This document shows positions 42,162 to 52,458 of a stretch of 64,000 nucleotides of DNA, piece after piece; the first letter of the stretch is position 1, and each line of letters opens with the position of its first letter. The stretch is from an uncultured Lachnospiraceae bacterium (GTDB lineage Bacteria; Bacillota; Clostridia; Lachnospirales; Lachnospiraceae). Below the pieces are notes generated by a model, which worked only from the letters and a program-made list of their open reading frames with translations, had not been told where the DNA came from and searched no databases. The stretch covers positions 1 to 64,000 of the forward strand of contig CAKRSV010000004.1 of the NCBI GenBank assembly GCA_934401915.1, in the 5' to 3' direction. The position numbers and the translations under genes are program-made.

Positions 42162-43163
42162 ATGGAACCTGTGATACAACCTGTGATACAGGTCAAAAAT
42201 TTATATAAGATCTATCGCGTAGGCGATGAGAAGGTGCGCGCCCTGAACGGGGTGAGCTTCACGATCAACAAGGGCGATTTCTGTTCGATCGTGGGAACTT
42301 CCGGTTCCGGCAAGTCGACGCTCTTAAATATGCTTGCCGGACTGGAAAAGCCGACTAAGGGCGAGATCATCATTGCAGGCGAGCATATGGAGAACAAGAC
42401 GGAGAATCAGCTTGTCGCGTTCAGACGGGAACATATCGGATTTATTTTTCAGTCGTTTAATCTTCTGGGAACGATGAATGCGGTTGAAAATGTGGCGCTG
42501 CCGCTCACTTTCCAGGGAGTGGATAAAAAGGTGCGGACGGCGAAGGCGGAAGAGATGCTGGAGCTGGTAGGTCTTACGAAGCACAAGCTGCATAAACCGA
42601 ATCAGATGTCCGGCGGTCAGCAGCAGCGAGTCGGTGTCGCGAGGGCGCTCGTCGTGGATCCGGAGATCATCTTTGCGGATGAGCCGACCGGAAATCTGGA
42701 TTCAAACACTTCGGTGGAAGTGATGAATCTGATGAAGCGCGTCGTCCGCGAGAAGAATCAGACGCTGGTGATGGTAACGCACGACAATTATCTGGCAAGT
42801 TTTGCAGATATTATTCTGCGGATCCGGGATGGAAAGATCATCGAGATAGAAGATCACAGGGGAGAAGCGAGAGATACGCAGACCATTCCGGAGAAGAAGG
42901 ACGGGGAGCCTGTGAAGGCAGAGATACGGACAGCAGGTGAAGAGTCTGGAAGTACGGCATCACAGGCACAAGAGAAAAAGTCCGGGAAGACAGAGGCGCA
43001 GACGCCGGAGAAAGAGTCCGGGAAGACAGAGGCGCAGACGCCGGACAGAGAGTCCGGGAAGACAGAGGCACAGACGCCAGAGAAAGAGTCCGGGAAGACA
43101 GAGGCGCAGACGCCGGATAAAGAGGAGAAGAAGGAGAGGGCAAAGGAAAATGAGGAAGGGTAA
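42162..43163 (+). CDS. MacB/LolD-type ABC ATPase with a repeat-bearing tail
   Basis: A protein of 333 residues. The first 230 are a classic LolD/MacB ATPase: GTSGSGKST, FQSFNLLGTMNAVENV, MSGGQQQRVGVARAL, IIFADEPTGNLDSNTS, VTHD. The last 100 residues are disordered and charged, with four 12-residue copies of SGKTEAQTPEKE-like sequence. The start may be ATG 42162 (after GAGAGGTG) or ATG 42147. It lies 23 bases after the preceding permease gene and overlaps the next gene by 14 bases, so it heads a MacB-like export set with the genes at 43150 and 44972. Confidence 0.9.
   Translation: MEPVIQPVIQVKNLYKIYRVGDEKVRALNGVSFTINKGDFCSIVGTSGSGKSTLLNMLAGLEKPTKGEIIIAGEHMENKTENQLVAFRREHIGFIFQSFNLLGTMNAVENVALPLTFQGVDKKVRTAKAEEMLELVGLTKHKLHKPNQMSGGQQQRVGVARALVVDPEIIFADEPTGNLDSNTSVEVMNLMKRVVREKNQTLVMVTHDNYLASFADIILRIRDGKIIEIEDHRGEARDTQTIPEKKDGEPVKAEIRTAGEESGSTASQAQEKKSGKTEAQTPEKESGKTEAQTPDRESGKTEAQTPEKESGKTEAQTPDKEEKKERAKENEEG
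42981..43124 (+). repeat. Four tandem 36-bp repeats inside the ABC ATPase tail
   Basis: Units start at TCCGGGAAGACAGAGGC at 42981, 43017, 43053 and 43089, exactly 36 bases apart and nearly identical. They encode the 12-residue repeat SGKTEAQTP-(E/D)-(K/R)-E. Being in phase with the codons, copy number can change without breaking the frame. Confidence 0.93.
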
Positions 43164-44967
43164 TTTCAGATTAGCGATCGGAGGAGCGTTGCTCTGCATG
43201 GCAGGATTTCTGGCAGCGCCTGGCACGGCTTTTCCGGAAATGAATGTTGTGGAGGCGTCCTCGGAGGGGCTTAGCGGGAACACGACAGGAAATAATACGA
43301 AGAACAATTCGGCAGAAAATAATACGCCGCAAAATAATACAACAGAAAACACGATCAGCCGGACGTCTGACCGGGTGATCACGGATGATGACCGTGCCGA
43401 GGCAGACGAGGATATGCTCTACTTTATGAACAGCCTGAAACGGAAATACCGTCTGGACGAGAAGATGGCGGAGAATATGCAGAAGGTGTTTGACAGTGCA
43501 GTGTATTATATCGCCAACACGGAAATGACGGTCACGGAGCTTTGGTCCTATGTCTCATCGGCAAAGTCTTCGATGGAATCTGCCGCAGTTGCGAAGGTCA
43601 GCCAGACAACCAGCGAGTTTCTTCAGGTGGGAGATAACTGGCAGACGCCGACTGTGAGTTACGGGCAGCAGGTAGCCATTGTACTTCCGGTAGTCAATTT
43701 CGGTACGGAGGAGCTGAACGATCTGATCATAGAGCCGGTGACCTCCACGCTGGTGACGGAGTGGCCGTTTGAGCCGGATATGACGAACTACTTGCAGACA
43801 GAGCCGTATATTCCGGGAAACCAGACGAAGGATAAGGCGATGGAGAACCGGAGAGAGTTCACCTTCTACTTTACGGCGCGCGACGATGTGATGAGCGGGT
43901 ATTATCCGCTGAAATTCAATATATGGTATACCAAGTCCGGGATCCGCTGCGAGGAACCCGCGGCGCTGACGGTGTATGTGCAGACCGTGGGACGTCCGGG
44001 AAGCGGAACCATCGGAGGAAACGGCCAGGATGACACCAAGGCAAAGCCGAGGATCGTAGTGACCGGATTTGAGACAAACCCGGCCGAGGTTTTTGCGGGG
44101 GATACCTTTACCCTGACGATCCATGTAAAGAACACGGCGACGGATATGCCTGTCACCAATGTACTGTTCGATATGCAGGCAGCTACGGAGGGAGAAGATA
44201 AGACCAATACCTATGCGGCGTTTCTGCCGACTTCCGGGGCAAGCTCCGTCTTTATGGATAAGATTGGAGCCAATACTGCCGAGGATATTGTCATAGAGAT
44301 GACTGCCAAGGCAGACCTGGCACAGAAACCGTATGTGCTGGATGTAAACATGAAATACGATGCCGGTTCGATGTTTGATCTGACGGACAAGGCAAGCGTT
44401 TCGATCCCGATCCATCAGGAGAGCCGTTTTGATACGAGCGTACCGGAGGTAGCACCTTCGGATATTACTGTCGGATCACAGTCGAATGTGATGATGAGCG
44501 TATACAATACAGGAAAGACCACTCTGTACAATGTGCAGGTGAAGTTCCATGCGGATTCTATCGATGAGGCGTCCGCTTTTGTCGGCAATCTCCAGTCCGG
44601 CGCGACCGGAAATGTGGATGTGATGCTGACGGGTATCGCACCGACGATGGACGACGGGACGGTTGTCATGGAGATTTCTTACGAGGATGACGCCGGAAAT
44701 GTGACGACCACGGAAAAGACGATCACGCTGTATGTCAACGAAGAGTTTTACGATGATATGATGTACGACGATTCCATGATGGACAACACGGACGAGTCTG
44801 CCGGTTCAGGCAAGAAGGGCGTCGTGATCGGTATTGTGATCGCGGTGATCGTTGTGGCAGGAGCGGCGGGAGCCGTAATCTTTATCCGTCTGAAGAAGAA
44901 AAAGGCGGCAGAAAAAGCCTTGGAAGATGATCTGGCGGATTTGAAGGACGACGATTTGGAGGAGTAG
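43150..44967 (+). CDS. Secreted, membrane-anchored CARDB/NEW3-like beta-sandwich protein
   Basis: A 605-residue protein. A signal peptide (about 1-28) is followed by an Asn/Thr-rich spacer (about 40-70), a helical region, then at least three immunoglobulin-like segments (VAIVLPVVNFGTEELNDLII; TNPAEVFAGDTFTLTIHVKNTATDMPVTNV; DITVGSQSNVMMSVYNTGKTTLYNVQVKF) of the COG1361/CARDB type. A C-terminal transmembrane helix (about 557-580) ends in a KKKK stop and an acidic cytosolic tail. It is encoded between a MacB-like ATPase and an FtsX-type permease, so it is probably the periplasm-facing partner of that complex, standing where MacA is in other bacteria. Confidence 0.82.
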   Translation: MRKGNFRLAIGGALLCMAGFLAAPGTAFPEMNVVEASSEGLSGNTTGNNTKNNSAENNTPQNNTTENTISRTSDRVITDDDRAEADEDMLYFMNSLKRKYRLDEKMAENMQKVFDSAVYYIANTEMTVTELWSYVSSAKSSMESAAVAKVSQTTSEFLQVGDNWQTPTVSYGQQVAIVLPVVNFGTEELNDLIIEPVTSTLVTEWPFEPDMTNYLQTEPYIPGNQTKDKAMENRREFTFYFTARDDVMSGYYPLKFNIWYTKSGIRCEEPAALTVYVQTVGRPGSGTIGGNGQDDTKAKPRIVVTGFETNPAEVFAGDTFTLTIHVKNTATDMPVTNVLFDMQAATEGEDKTNTYAAFLPTSGASSVFMDKIGANTAEDIVIEMTAKADLAQKPYVLDVNMKYDAGSMFDLTDKASVSIPIHQESRFDTSVPEVAPSDITVGSQSNVMMSVYNTGKTTLYNVQVKFHADSIDEASAFVGNLQSGATGNVDVMLTGIAPTMDDGTVVMEISYEDDAGNVTTTEKTITLYVNEEFYDDMMYDDSMMDNTDESAGSGKKGVVIGIVIAVIVVAGAAGAVIFIRLKKKKAAEKALEDDLADLKDDDLEE

Positions 44968-44971
44968 CCGG

Positions 44972-46309
44972 ATGAAATTTCTGGACTTGCTGCGGATGAG
45001 CAGCAGTAATTTATGGAAAAGAAAAGTCAGAACGATCCTGACGGTGCTCGGCGTTGTTATCGGCGTGGCGGCAATCGTGGTGATGATCTCGCTGGGACTC
45101 GGGCTGAGCCGGTCACTGACGGCGCAGTATGAATCCTACGGAAGTCTGACCCAGGTCACGGTGCAGGAGCCGTGGAACAGCTCCTCGGACGAGGAGCAGA
45201 AGCGCCTGGATGACAAGCTGGTCGCAGAGATCGAGGCTATGGATCATGTGGAATCTGTCTATCCGGTCATGTCGCTGAATGCGCTTGCAAAATGCAGCGG
45301 CTATGAAGGCTATCTGCAGATCCAGGCGCTTCCAAAGAAGGCCTTTGAGGATATGAACATCGATGTGGGAGAGGGAAGGCTTCCGGGGCAGGATGAAGAG
45401 CTGACCTTTTTCTACGGGTGTCAGGTGCTTCAGAATTTCAGCAGCAAGAATGGGCAGGATTACTGGTCTACGGGAGTTCTGCCGGATATTGATCTGATGA
45501 GGGATCCGATCTTTACGATCTTTGATATGGACGCTTACTATCAGTCGCAGGGCACACAGCAGGAAGGGACGACGCCGGTGGCGCCGCCCAAGAAGTATCT
45601 GATACCGGTCTGCGGTGTGGAGGCTTCGAACGAGGAGGGGTATTCCCAGTATGGATGGTATACCTACTGCGATATTGATATGCTGATCCAGGAGCTGAAG
45701 AGAATATTTAAGAATAAGGTCATTCCGGGGCAGCCGTCCACCAAGACGGGAAAACCTTACAAGGAGATCTTTTACAACGAGCTCCGTGTCAATGTGGATG
45801 ATATGGATCATGTGTTGGAGATCCAGAATTACCTCACGGATATGGGCTATGAGGCGTACAGCAATGCGGAATGGCTGGAGTCGGAACAAAAGACGATGGG
45901 ATATATCCAGGCGGTTCTGGGCGGCATCGGAGCGGTGTCCCTTCTGATCGCGGCGATCGGTATCACCAACACGATGATGATGTCCATTTATGAGCGTACC
46001 AAGGAGATCGGCGTTATGAAGGTGCTCGGGTGCGATCTGCGGAATATCCGTTCCCTGTTTCTGATGGAGGCAGGCTTTATCGGTCTGATCGGAGGTGGGA
46101 TCGGTCTGGTGCTGAGTTATCTGATCTCGGCAGTCATCAACCGCGTGGTGGCGAGTGCCAGCGAGTATATGCAGGGGATTTCGTATATCCCGTTCTGGCT
46201 GGCGGGACTTTCGCTTGTGTTTGCCGTTCTGGTCGGTATGATCTCCGGCTTTTTCCCGGCAAGAAGAGCGATGAGGCTCAGTCCGCTGGCGGCGATCCGA
46301 AATGAATAA
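44972..46309 (+). CDS. FtsX/MacB-type ABC transporter permease
   Basis: A 445-residue protein. The N-terminal helix (SSNLWKRKVRTILTVLGVVIGVAAIVVMISLGLG) is followed by a large extracytoplasmic MacB_PCD domain (about 50-310). The FtsX module of three helices follows (GIGAVSLLIAAIGITNTMMMSIYERTKEIGVMKVLGC, and the last FPARRAMRLSPLAAIRNE). It starts 4 bases after the preceding stop. With the ATPase at 42162 it should form a tripartite exporter or mechanotransducer, possibly for peptides. Confidence 0.92.
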   Translation: MKFLDLLRMSSSNLWKRKVRTILTVLGVVIGVAAIVVMISLGLGLSRSLTAQYESYGSLTQVTVQEPWNSSSDEEQKRLDDKLVAEIEAMDHVESVYPVMSLNALAKCSGYEGYLQIQALPKKAFEDMNIDVGEGRLPGQDEELTFFYGCQVLQNFSSKNGQDYWSTGVLPDIDLMRDPIFTIFDMDAYYQSQGTQQEGTTPVAPPKKYLIPVCGVEASNEEGYSQYGWYTYCDIDMLIQELKRIFKNKVIPGQPSTKTGKPYKEIFYNELRVNVDDMDHVLEIQNYLTDMGYEAYSNAEWLESEQKTMGYIQAVLGGIGAVSLLIAAIGITNTMMMSIYERTKEIGVMKVLGCDLRNIRSLFLMEAGFIGLIGGGIGLVLSYLISAVINRVVASASEYMQGISYIPFWLAGLSLVFAVLVGMISGFFPARRAMRLSPLAAIRNE

Positions 46310-46331
46310 ATGACAGGAAGAGGAAAGAAGT

Positions 46332-47117
46332 ATGAAGATAAAAGGGATTCTGGCTGTGTCCATGCTTGCGGCCGTGTCATTGCTCGGCGGCTGCGGGGAT
46401 AAGGAACAGACGGCAGTTGTGGAGCCGGAGATAGAAAAGATTACAGATCAGTCTGTGCAGGACGCTGATCAGGAAATGGAAGCAGGAGAGAGCGATGAGT
46501 CGCAGGAAGCTCCGCAGACAGACACGACAGTGCCGGTTTCCGGCGAGGAGCAGGCAGAAAGCGCATTGACCGAGGCGGAATGTGAAGAGTATACAAATTG
46601 GATCAACGAGTTCAGCAATTATGGATTTTTGTTTTCGAACTGGACAAAGCCAGAAGAGATCGATCTGTGGGAGGTCTTTTACAACGGTGCAGGGATCTCG
46701 GAGGAGGCAACGCAGGAGCAGATTGACAGTTATCTGGCGCGGACCGGTCAGGATGAGTTGTATACTGACTTTTTTGTGATACCGAAGAGCAGCATGAATA
46801 CGTTTCTTCTGGAAAAGGTCGGACTGACTTACGATGAGCTGATCGCCAAGGGAAGCGCGGGAATGGGAGATGCGTACGACCCGGAGATGGACTGCTTTGA
46901 AATGCAGGTGGGCGACACGAATTATATGCAGTTTACGGTTGAAAGCGGCGAGCGGAATGGAGAAGGAAACGTTTCTCTGCACTACCGCAGCGCACATATG
47001 TGGGAGGAAGAGATCAGCTGGATCGAATCCGGTATAGTGGAACTGGTCGAGACTGAAAACGGCAGGCAGTTCCTGTCTAACCAGATAACCGAGGGAACGA
47101 TCCTGCAGGCAAGATGA
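46332..47117 (+). CDS. Lipoprotein of unknown function
   Basis: A 261-residue protein. Lipoprotein signal with lipobox LGGC (Cys about 21), an acidic linker with many Glu/Gln (27-75), then a folded domain (TEAECEEYTNWINEFSNYGFLFSNW and on). No family is recognised. It follows the permease gene by 22 bases with GAGGAAAG at the start and is likely the last gene of the MacB-like operon. In such operons a lipoprotein may bind the exported or sensed compound. Confidence 0.8.
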   Translation: MKIKGILAVSMLAAVSLLGGCGDKEQTAVVEPEIEKITDQSVQDADQEMEAGESDESQEAPQTDTTVPVSGEEQAESALTEAECEEYTNWINEFSNYGFLFSNWTKPEEIDLWEVFYNGAGISEEATQEQIDSYLARTGQDELYTDFFVIPKSSMNTFLLEKVGLTYDELIAKGSAGMGDAYDPEMDCFEMQVGDTNYMQFTVESGERNGEGNVSLHYRSAHMWEEEISWIESGIVELVETENGRQFLSNQITEGTILQAR

Positions 47118-48602
<1,485 letters not shown>

Positions 48603-48703
48603 AGAGAAGATGTGATACCATATGGATATACACGATCAGCCGACCAGATGAGAGGGAGGCCGACCGTGTATATCTGCGTTGAAAACCTAAAGGAGTACAG
48701 GAG

Positions 48704-50158
48704 ATGCAGATCATAAAATGCAACAAGGCACAGTTTGAATATGACATACACGCGCTGGTGAAGGCTTTCTATCCGGAATGGGATCTGAAGGTGCTGACGC
48801 CGGAGTCGGTGGTAAAAGACAGAAGAGTGCGGGAGACGGCTCCGGTCATGGAGCTTAATTTTGAAGAAAACCGGGTGCTCTTCAAGACGCCGTCGGGTCA
48901 TGAATACATATGGAATCTCACAGAGGAACTGGACGCGCCTGCGTATAAGAATGGTCTGAAACGCTTTCTGTACACATCCCTGCGGGAAGAGACCGGGATC
49001 AGCCTGCCATGGGGCAATCTGACGGGAATCCGTCCGACGAAGATCGCAATGACCATGATGGAACAGGGAAAAAGCGAAGAGGAAGTGGCGGCTTTTCTAA
49101 AGGAGGAGCACTTCGTCAGCGAAGAAAAGGTGGCGCTCGGGATTGAGATCGCCAAAAGGGAGAGCGAGATCCTGAGCAGACTGCACTACGAGAACGGTTA
49201 CAGCCTTTATATCGGAATCCCGTTTTGTCCGACAACCTGCCTGTATTGTTCTTTTACATCTTTTCCCATCTCCGTCTGGAAGGACAGGGTTTGTGATTAT
49301 CTGACGGCGCTGGAAAAGGAGCTGGAGGCGGTCGCGCAGATGTATGAGGGCAGGATACTGGATACCGTCTATATAGGCGGTGGAACGCCAAGCTCCTTGT
49401 CCGCAGAGGAGCTTGACCGGCTTCTGGGAAAACTCAAGGCGACATTTGATTTTGGAACCGTGCAGGAATTTACGGTGGAGGCGGGGAGAGCGGACAGTAT
49501 CACCGAGGAAAAACTGCGCGTATTGTACAGACATGGCGTTACCAGAATTTCCGTGAACCCACAGACCATGAAGCAGGAGACGCTCCGGCTGATCGGCAGA
49601 CAGCACACGGTGGAACAGGTGATAGAGGCGTTCCGGATGGCGAGAAACATCGGCTTTACAAACATCAATATGGATATCATTCTGGGGCTGCCGGAGGAGA
49701 CGAAGGAGGATGTCGTTCACACGATAGAGGCGATAAAGGAACTGGATCCGGATTCGCTGACGGTTCATTCCCTGGCGGTAAAGCGCGCGTCAAAACTTGG
49801 CAAGTGGATCGAGGAGAACGGGATAACGGCTTATAACAATACGGAGGAAACGATGGAGATCGCTGCGCAGGGAGCAAGAGATATGGACATGGTTCCGTAT
49901 TATCTGTACCGCCAGAAAAATATGTCTGGGAACTTTGAGAACGTGGGTTATTCCAAGGAAGATAAATATGGAATTTACAATATTCTCATCATGGAGGAGA
50001 AACAGACCATCGTGGCGTGCGGCGCCGGAACGATCACGAAGCGGGTGTACCCGAATGGAAGGATCGAGCGGTGCGATAATGTGAAGGATGTGGGGTTGTA
50101 TATTGAGAAGGTTGAGGAGATGATACAGCGCAAACAGCAGTTATTCGCAGAAAAATAG
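48704..50158 (+). CDS. hemZ: HemZ, oxygen-independent coproporphyrinogen III oxidase-like radical SAM protein
   Basis: A 484-residue protein. The radical-SAM cluster motif C-x3-C-x2-C is in GIPFCPTTCLYCSFTSFPI (about residues 170-185), preceded by a 160-residue N-terminal extension typical of HemZ. YIGGGTPSSLSAEELDRLL, RISVNPQTM and GFTNINMDIILGLPEET follow. HemZ proteins are annotated as coproporphyrinogen dehydrogenases, although the function in heme-poor Clostridia is unproven. AGGAG precedes ATG 48704. A leader hairpin (ATATACACG/CGTGTATAT, about 48630-48670) lies between eno and this gene. Confidence 0.9.
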   Translation: MQIIKCNKAQFEYDIHALVKAFYPEWDLKVLTPESVVKDRRVRETAPVMELNFEENRVLFKTPSGHEYIWNLTEELDAPAYKNGLKRFLYTSLREETGISLPWGNLTGIRPTKIAMTMMEQGKSEEEVAAFLKEEHFVSEEKVALGIEIAKRESEILSRLHYENGYSLYIGIPFCPTTCLYCSFTSFPISVWKDRVCDYLTALEKELEAVAQMYEGRILDTVYIGGGTPSSLSAEELDRLLGKLKATFDFGTVQEFTVEAGRADSITEEKLRVLYRHGVTRISVNPQTMKQETLRLIGRQHTVEQVIEAFRMARNIGFTNINMDIILGLPEETKEDVVHTIEAIKELDPDSLTVHSLAVKRASKLGKWIEENGITAYNNTEETMEIAAQGARDMDMVPYYLYRQKNMSGNFENVGYSKEDKYGIYNILIMEEKQTIVACGAGTITKRVYPNGRIERCDNVKDVGLYIEKVEEMIQRKQQLFAEK

Positions 50159-50277
50159 TTGGATTTTCAATAAAAGTTATAACGTGTTATGGAAAACGAG
50201 TACAACAAAACCGCACAGGTGCAACAAACACATGAAAAATTAAAAGAGGTACGCTATCAGAATGTGAAAACAGAGTG

Positions 50278-50320
50278 GCTGTATACAGATGGCATAATGC
50301 TAATCTGTATGCAGCTTTTT
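50278..50320 (+). terminator. Terminator after hemZ
   Basis: GCTGTATACAGAT (50278-50290) pairs with ATCTGTATGCAGC (50303-50315, one mismatch), followed by TTTTT. It lies within a 45-codon open frame (50189-50326) that I do not regard as a gene. From here GC content falls. Confidence 0.72.
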
Positions 50321-50371
50321 CTGTAAAAATATATGAAGGTACTTGCTTTTTTAATTGGGTAGTATTATTGC

Positions 50372-50389
50372 GGCTAACGATAGGTAGCT
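50372..50389 (+). promoter_or_regulatory. Operator-like site before the shorter TetR gene
   Basis: GGCTAACGATAGGTAGCT at 50372-50389 matches AGCTAACGAACGGTAGCT at 60337-60354, which stands in the same place before the paralogous TetR gene. Both follow TATTATT-rich -10-like sequence. The shared half-sites suggest autoregulation by the TetR pair. Confidence 0.55.
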
Positions 50390-50433
50390 TGATGGCTATT
50401 TAAAAGTAACATTTAGTAAAACAAGGAGACATA

Positions 50434-50895
50434 ATGAGTAATAATCGAAAAGAAGAAATTGTTCTTACCACATTTGAACTTGCAGCTCAAAAAGGACTCG
50501 CAAATGTCACGATGAGCATGATTGCTAATAAAATCGGGATAAAGAAACCATCACTTTATAAACATTTTGATTCAAAAGATAAAATTGTTGAGGCAATGTA
50601 TCAGTTCCTAAGAGAACAGGCTAAGAAGAAAGCCGATATAAAACCGATAGATTATAGTATGTTTTTCATAGATAAAACTGCATTAGAGGTATTACAGTCT
50701 GCAGTTCAGGGATATGAAGTACATAAGATACTTCATTTTAAAAATCCGGATATGAGTGCTGTGAGTTTTGCGATGACGATTCATGGACTGATGGATTATG
50801 AAATGGATAAAAGTAATTGTGAGTGCAAAGATGAGGCAGATAAGGATCTTTTGGAAGAATATCTGAAGTGGTTTTGTGAGGAGAATGCGGTATGA
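50434..50895 (+). CDS. TetR-family regulator with an internal deletion in the ligand domain
   Basis: A 153-residue protein. The HTH is intact: RKEEIVLTTFELAAQKGLANVTMSMIANKIGIKKPSLYKHFDSKDKIVEAMY. It is closely similar throughout to the 201-residue TetR protein encoded at 60393. However, about 48 residues are missing in frame: VQGY is followed at once by EVHKILHF, whereas the paralog has IQMNSQERMLNFYKII and more before KMLHF. This removes most of the central helices that form the ligand pocket and part of the dimer interface. It may be a constitutive DNA binder or non-functional. The controlled genes probably include the flavodoxin and CAT-like genes downstream. Confidence 0.85.
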   Translation: MSNNRKEEIVLTTFELAAQKGLANVTMSMIANKIGIKKPSLYKHFDSKDKIVEAMYQFLREQAKKKADIKPIDYSMFFIDKTALEVLQSAVQGYEVHKILHFKNPDMSAVSFAMTIHGLMDYEMDKSNCECKDEADKDLLEEYLKWFCEENAV

Positions 50896-50912
50896 GGGCG
50901 AAAAAGAATTTG

Positions 50913-50961
50913 TTGACAGATTATCGTTCGGTTACCGTAATAAAGGTGATCAAATGGTAAC
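50913..50961 (+). promoter_or_regulatory. TetR-controlled promoter of the flavodoxin/CAT-like genes
   Basis: TTGACA (50913-50918), 17-base spacer containing TCGGTTAC, then CGTAAT (50936-50941) and GGTGATC with ATGGTAAC (50954-50961). The same layout with nearly the same sequence occurs at 61083-61131. GTTAC/GTAAC arms around the -10 box look like the repressor site shared by the two TetR paralogs. Confidence 0.65.
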
Positions 50962-50996
50962 TAAAATTAACTCAGGAAAGAGAGGAGCAACGGACA

Positions 50997-51536
50997 GTGA
51001 GTAATATTGTTGTTTTATCAGGAAGCGTGCGAAAAGGCGGAAATACAGAACTGCTTGTACAGGCGTTTGTTGATGGTGCTAAGAAAAATAACAGCGTTGA
51101 AGTAATTTCAGTAGCAGATTATAAAGTGCATCCCTGTATAGGGTGCAATACCTGTTTTGACAGAGAAGGGCATGAGTGCTTTCAAAGAGATGATATGACG
51201 AAAGTTTATGAAAAACTGAAAGCGGCAGATGTGCTTGTTATTGCTTCTCCTGTATATTTTTATGGTGTCAGTGCACAGTTAAAAGCACTTATCGACAGAC
51301 TGCATACACCTATGCGGAATGAGTTTAGGATTAAAAAGCTTGCACTGATATTAGTCGGAGCAGCAACCTTGCCAGAGCTGTTTGATGCAATTAAGATGCA
51401 GTATCAGCTTGTATTGAATTATTTCAAACTTGAAGATGCGGGAACAGTGTGTGTTAGAGGTGCAAAAGACAAGGGCGATGTGAAAAATACAGATGGCTTA
51501 GAAAAGGCATATCAATTAGGAACTACTATTTTATGA
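50997..51536 (+). CDS. Flavodoxin-family NAD(P)H-dependent FMN reductase
   Basis: A 179-residue protein. VVLSGSVRKGGNTELLVQAFVDGA binds the FMN phosphate. HPCIGCNTCFDREGHECFQRDDM is the Cys-containing loop of iron-sulfur flavoprotein-like reductases, and VIASPVYFYGVSAQLKALIDRL follows. It probably reduces quinones, nitro or azo compounds. It starts at GTG 50997 with AGAGGAG upstream. It lies behind the TetR-controlled promoter and 25 bases before the CAT-like gene. Confidence 0.88.
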   Translation: MSNIVVLSGSVRKGGNTELLVQAFVDGAKKNNSVEVISVADYKVHPCIGCNTCFDREGHECFQRDDMTKVYEKLKAADVLVIASPVYFYGVSAQLKALIDRLHTPMRNEFRIKKLALILVGAATLPELFDAIKMQYQLVLNYFKLEDAGTVCVRGAKDKGDVKNTDGLEKAYQLGTTIL

Positions 51537-51561
51537 TAAAAGATTTATGGAGGAAACGCTA

Positions 51562-52194
51562 ATGGTTGATAATTATAAGATCATAGATGAAAAGACATGG
51601 GAAAGAGCCATGCATTGTATGGTATTTAGAAACAGTATAGAACCGCAATTTTGTGTCACGTTTGAGGCAGATATAACCAATTTCAAAGAGAAGGTAAAAA
51701 AACAGGGATTGTCATTTACTATGGCGATGGTATATGCAGTTTGCAAATGTGCCAATGAGATAGAGGAATTCCGTTATCGCTTTTTAGATGGGAAAATTGT
51801 TCTTTATGACAGAGTCGATACCGCATTTACATATTTGAATAAGTCCACTAATTTATTTAAAGTGGTTAATGTTCCATTTATCGATGATATCAACGAGTAT
51901 TGCAGATTGGCGTATACGAGTGCAAATGAGCAAAAGGAATACTTTACCGGTCCATTAGGAAATGATGTGTTTCAATGTTCTCCGATGCCGTGGGTTACTT
52001 TTACACATATTTCGCATACAAATTCGGGGAAAAAAGATAATGCGACTCCTTTATTTGACTGGGGAAGGTATTATGAGAAAAATGGAAGAATTATGATACC
52101 GATATCGGTACAGGCACATCATTCGTTTGTGGATGGAATACATATTGGACAATTTGTGGACAGATTACAGGGATATTTTGATATAACAGATTAA
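51562..52194 (+). CDS. Chloramphenicol acetyltransferase-like (CatA-fold) protein
   Basis: A 210-residue protein of CAT length. The catalytic motif HHSFVDGIHIGQF carries the general-base His and the structural DG. WERAMHCMVFRNSIEPQFCVTFEADIT at the start and PWVTFTHISHT are also CAT-like. Trimeric CATs acetylate chloramphenicol; many clostridial homologs have unknown substrates, so resistance is not asserted. Start ATG 51562 follows GGAGG; the ATG at 51547 overlaps that site. It lies behind a TetR-controlled promoter with a flavodoxin gene, suggesting inducible detoxification. Confidence 0.85.
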   Translation: MVDNYKIIDEKTWERAMHCMVFRNSIEPQFCVTFEADITNFKEKVKKQGLSFTMAMVYAVCKCANEIEEFRYRFLDGKIVLYDRVDTAFTYLNKSTNLFKVVNVPFIDDINEYCRLAYTSANEQKEYFTGPLGNDVFQCSPMPWVTFTHISHTNSGKKDNATPLFDWGRYYEKNGRIMIPISVQAHHSFVDGIHIGQFVDRLQGYFDITD

Positions 52195-52340
52195 TGAGAG
52201 AGACAATCAATATTTGTAGGCGAGGTACTTAACATGAGATATAAAATAGAGAGATATAAAAACTGTGAACGATTTAACGAGCAGTATCAAGGTATTTATC
52301 AGTAATGGAAATGGATAAATACCTTGAACTAAATTTATTG

Positions 52341-52369
52341 TTGACATCTTTGTCATACAAAAATATAGT
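52341..52369 (+). promoter_or_regulatory. Promoter of the TRIC channel gene
   Basis: TTGACA (52341-52346), 17-base spacer, TATAGT (52364-52369). Just upstream a perfect 13-bp inverted repeat (CAAGGTATTTATC at 52288-52300, complement at 52314-52326) separates it from the CAT-like gene. It may be a terminator without a T run or an operator. Confidence 0.65.
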
Positions 52370-52458
52370 GGTGGTGAGGAAGATAGTCCAAAAGGAAAAT
52401 CAGACAACTTTGGATAGATGATAAATAAGCGCTGACAGGAAAAGAAGAGAAATATTTT

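Noticed and set aside
42981..43124. CRISPR-like regularly spaced repeats
   Set aside because: The 36-bp units are tandem without spacers and are in-frame coding repeats.
42937..43149. Arginine-rich open frame over the 36-bp repeats in another frame
   Set aside because: It is the shadow of the ATPase tail repeats and lies upstream, in frame, of the true start of the next gene (43150), which has its own signal peptide; no ribosome site supports the longer form.
50189..50326. 45-codon ORF after hemZ
   Set aside because: It contains the terminator hairpin of hemZ and has no ribosome site.
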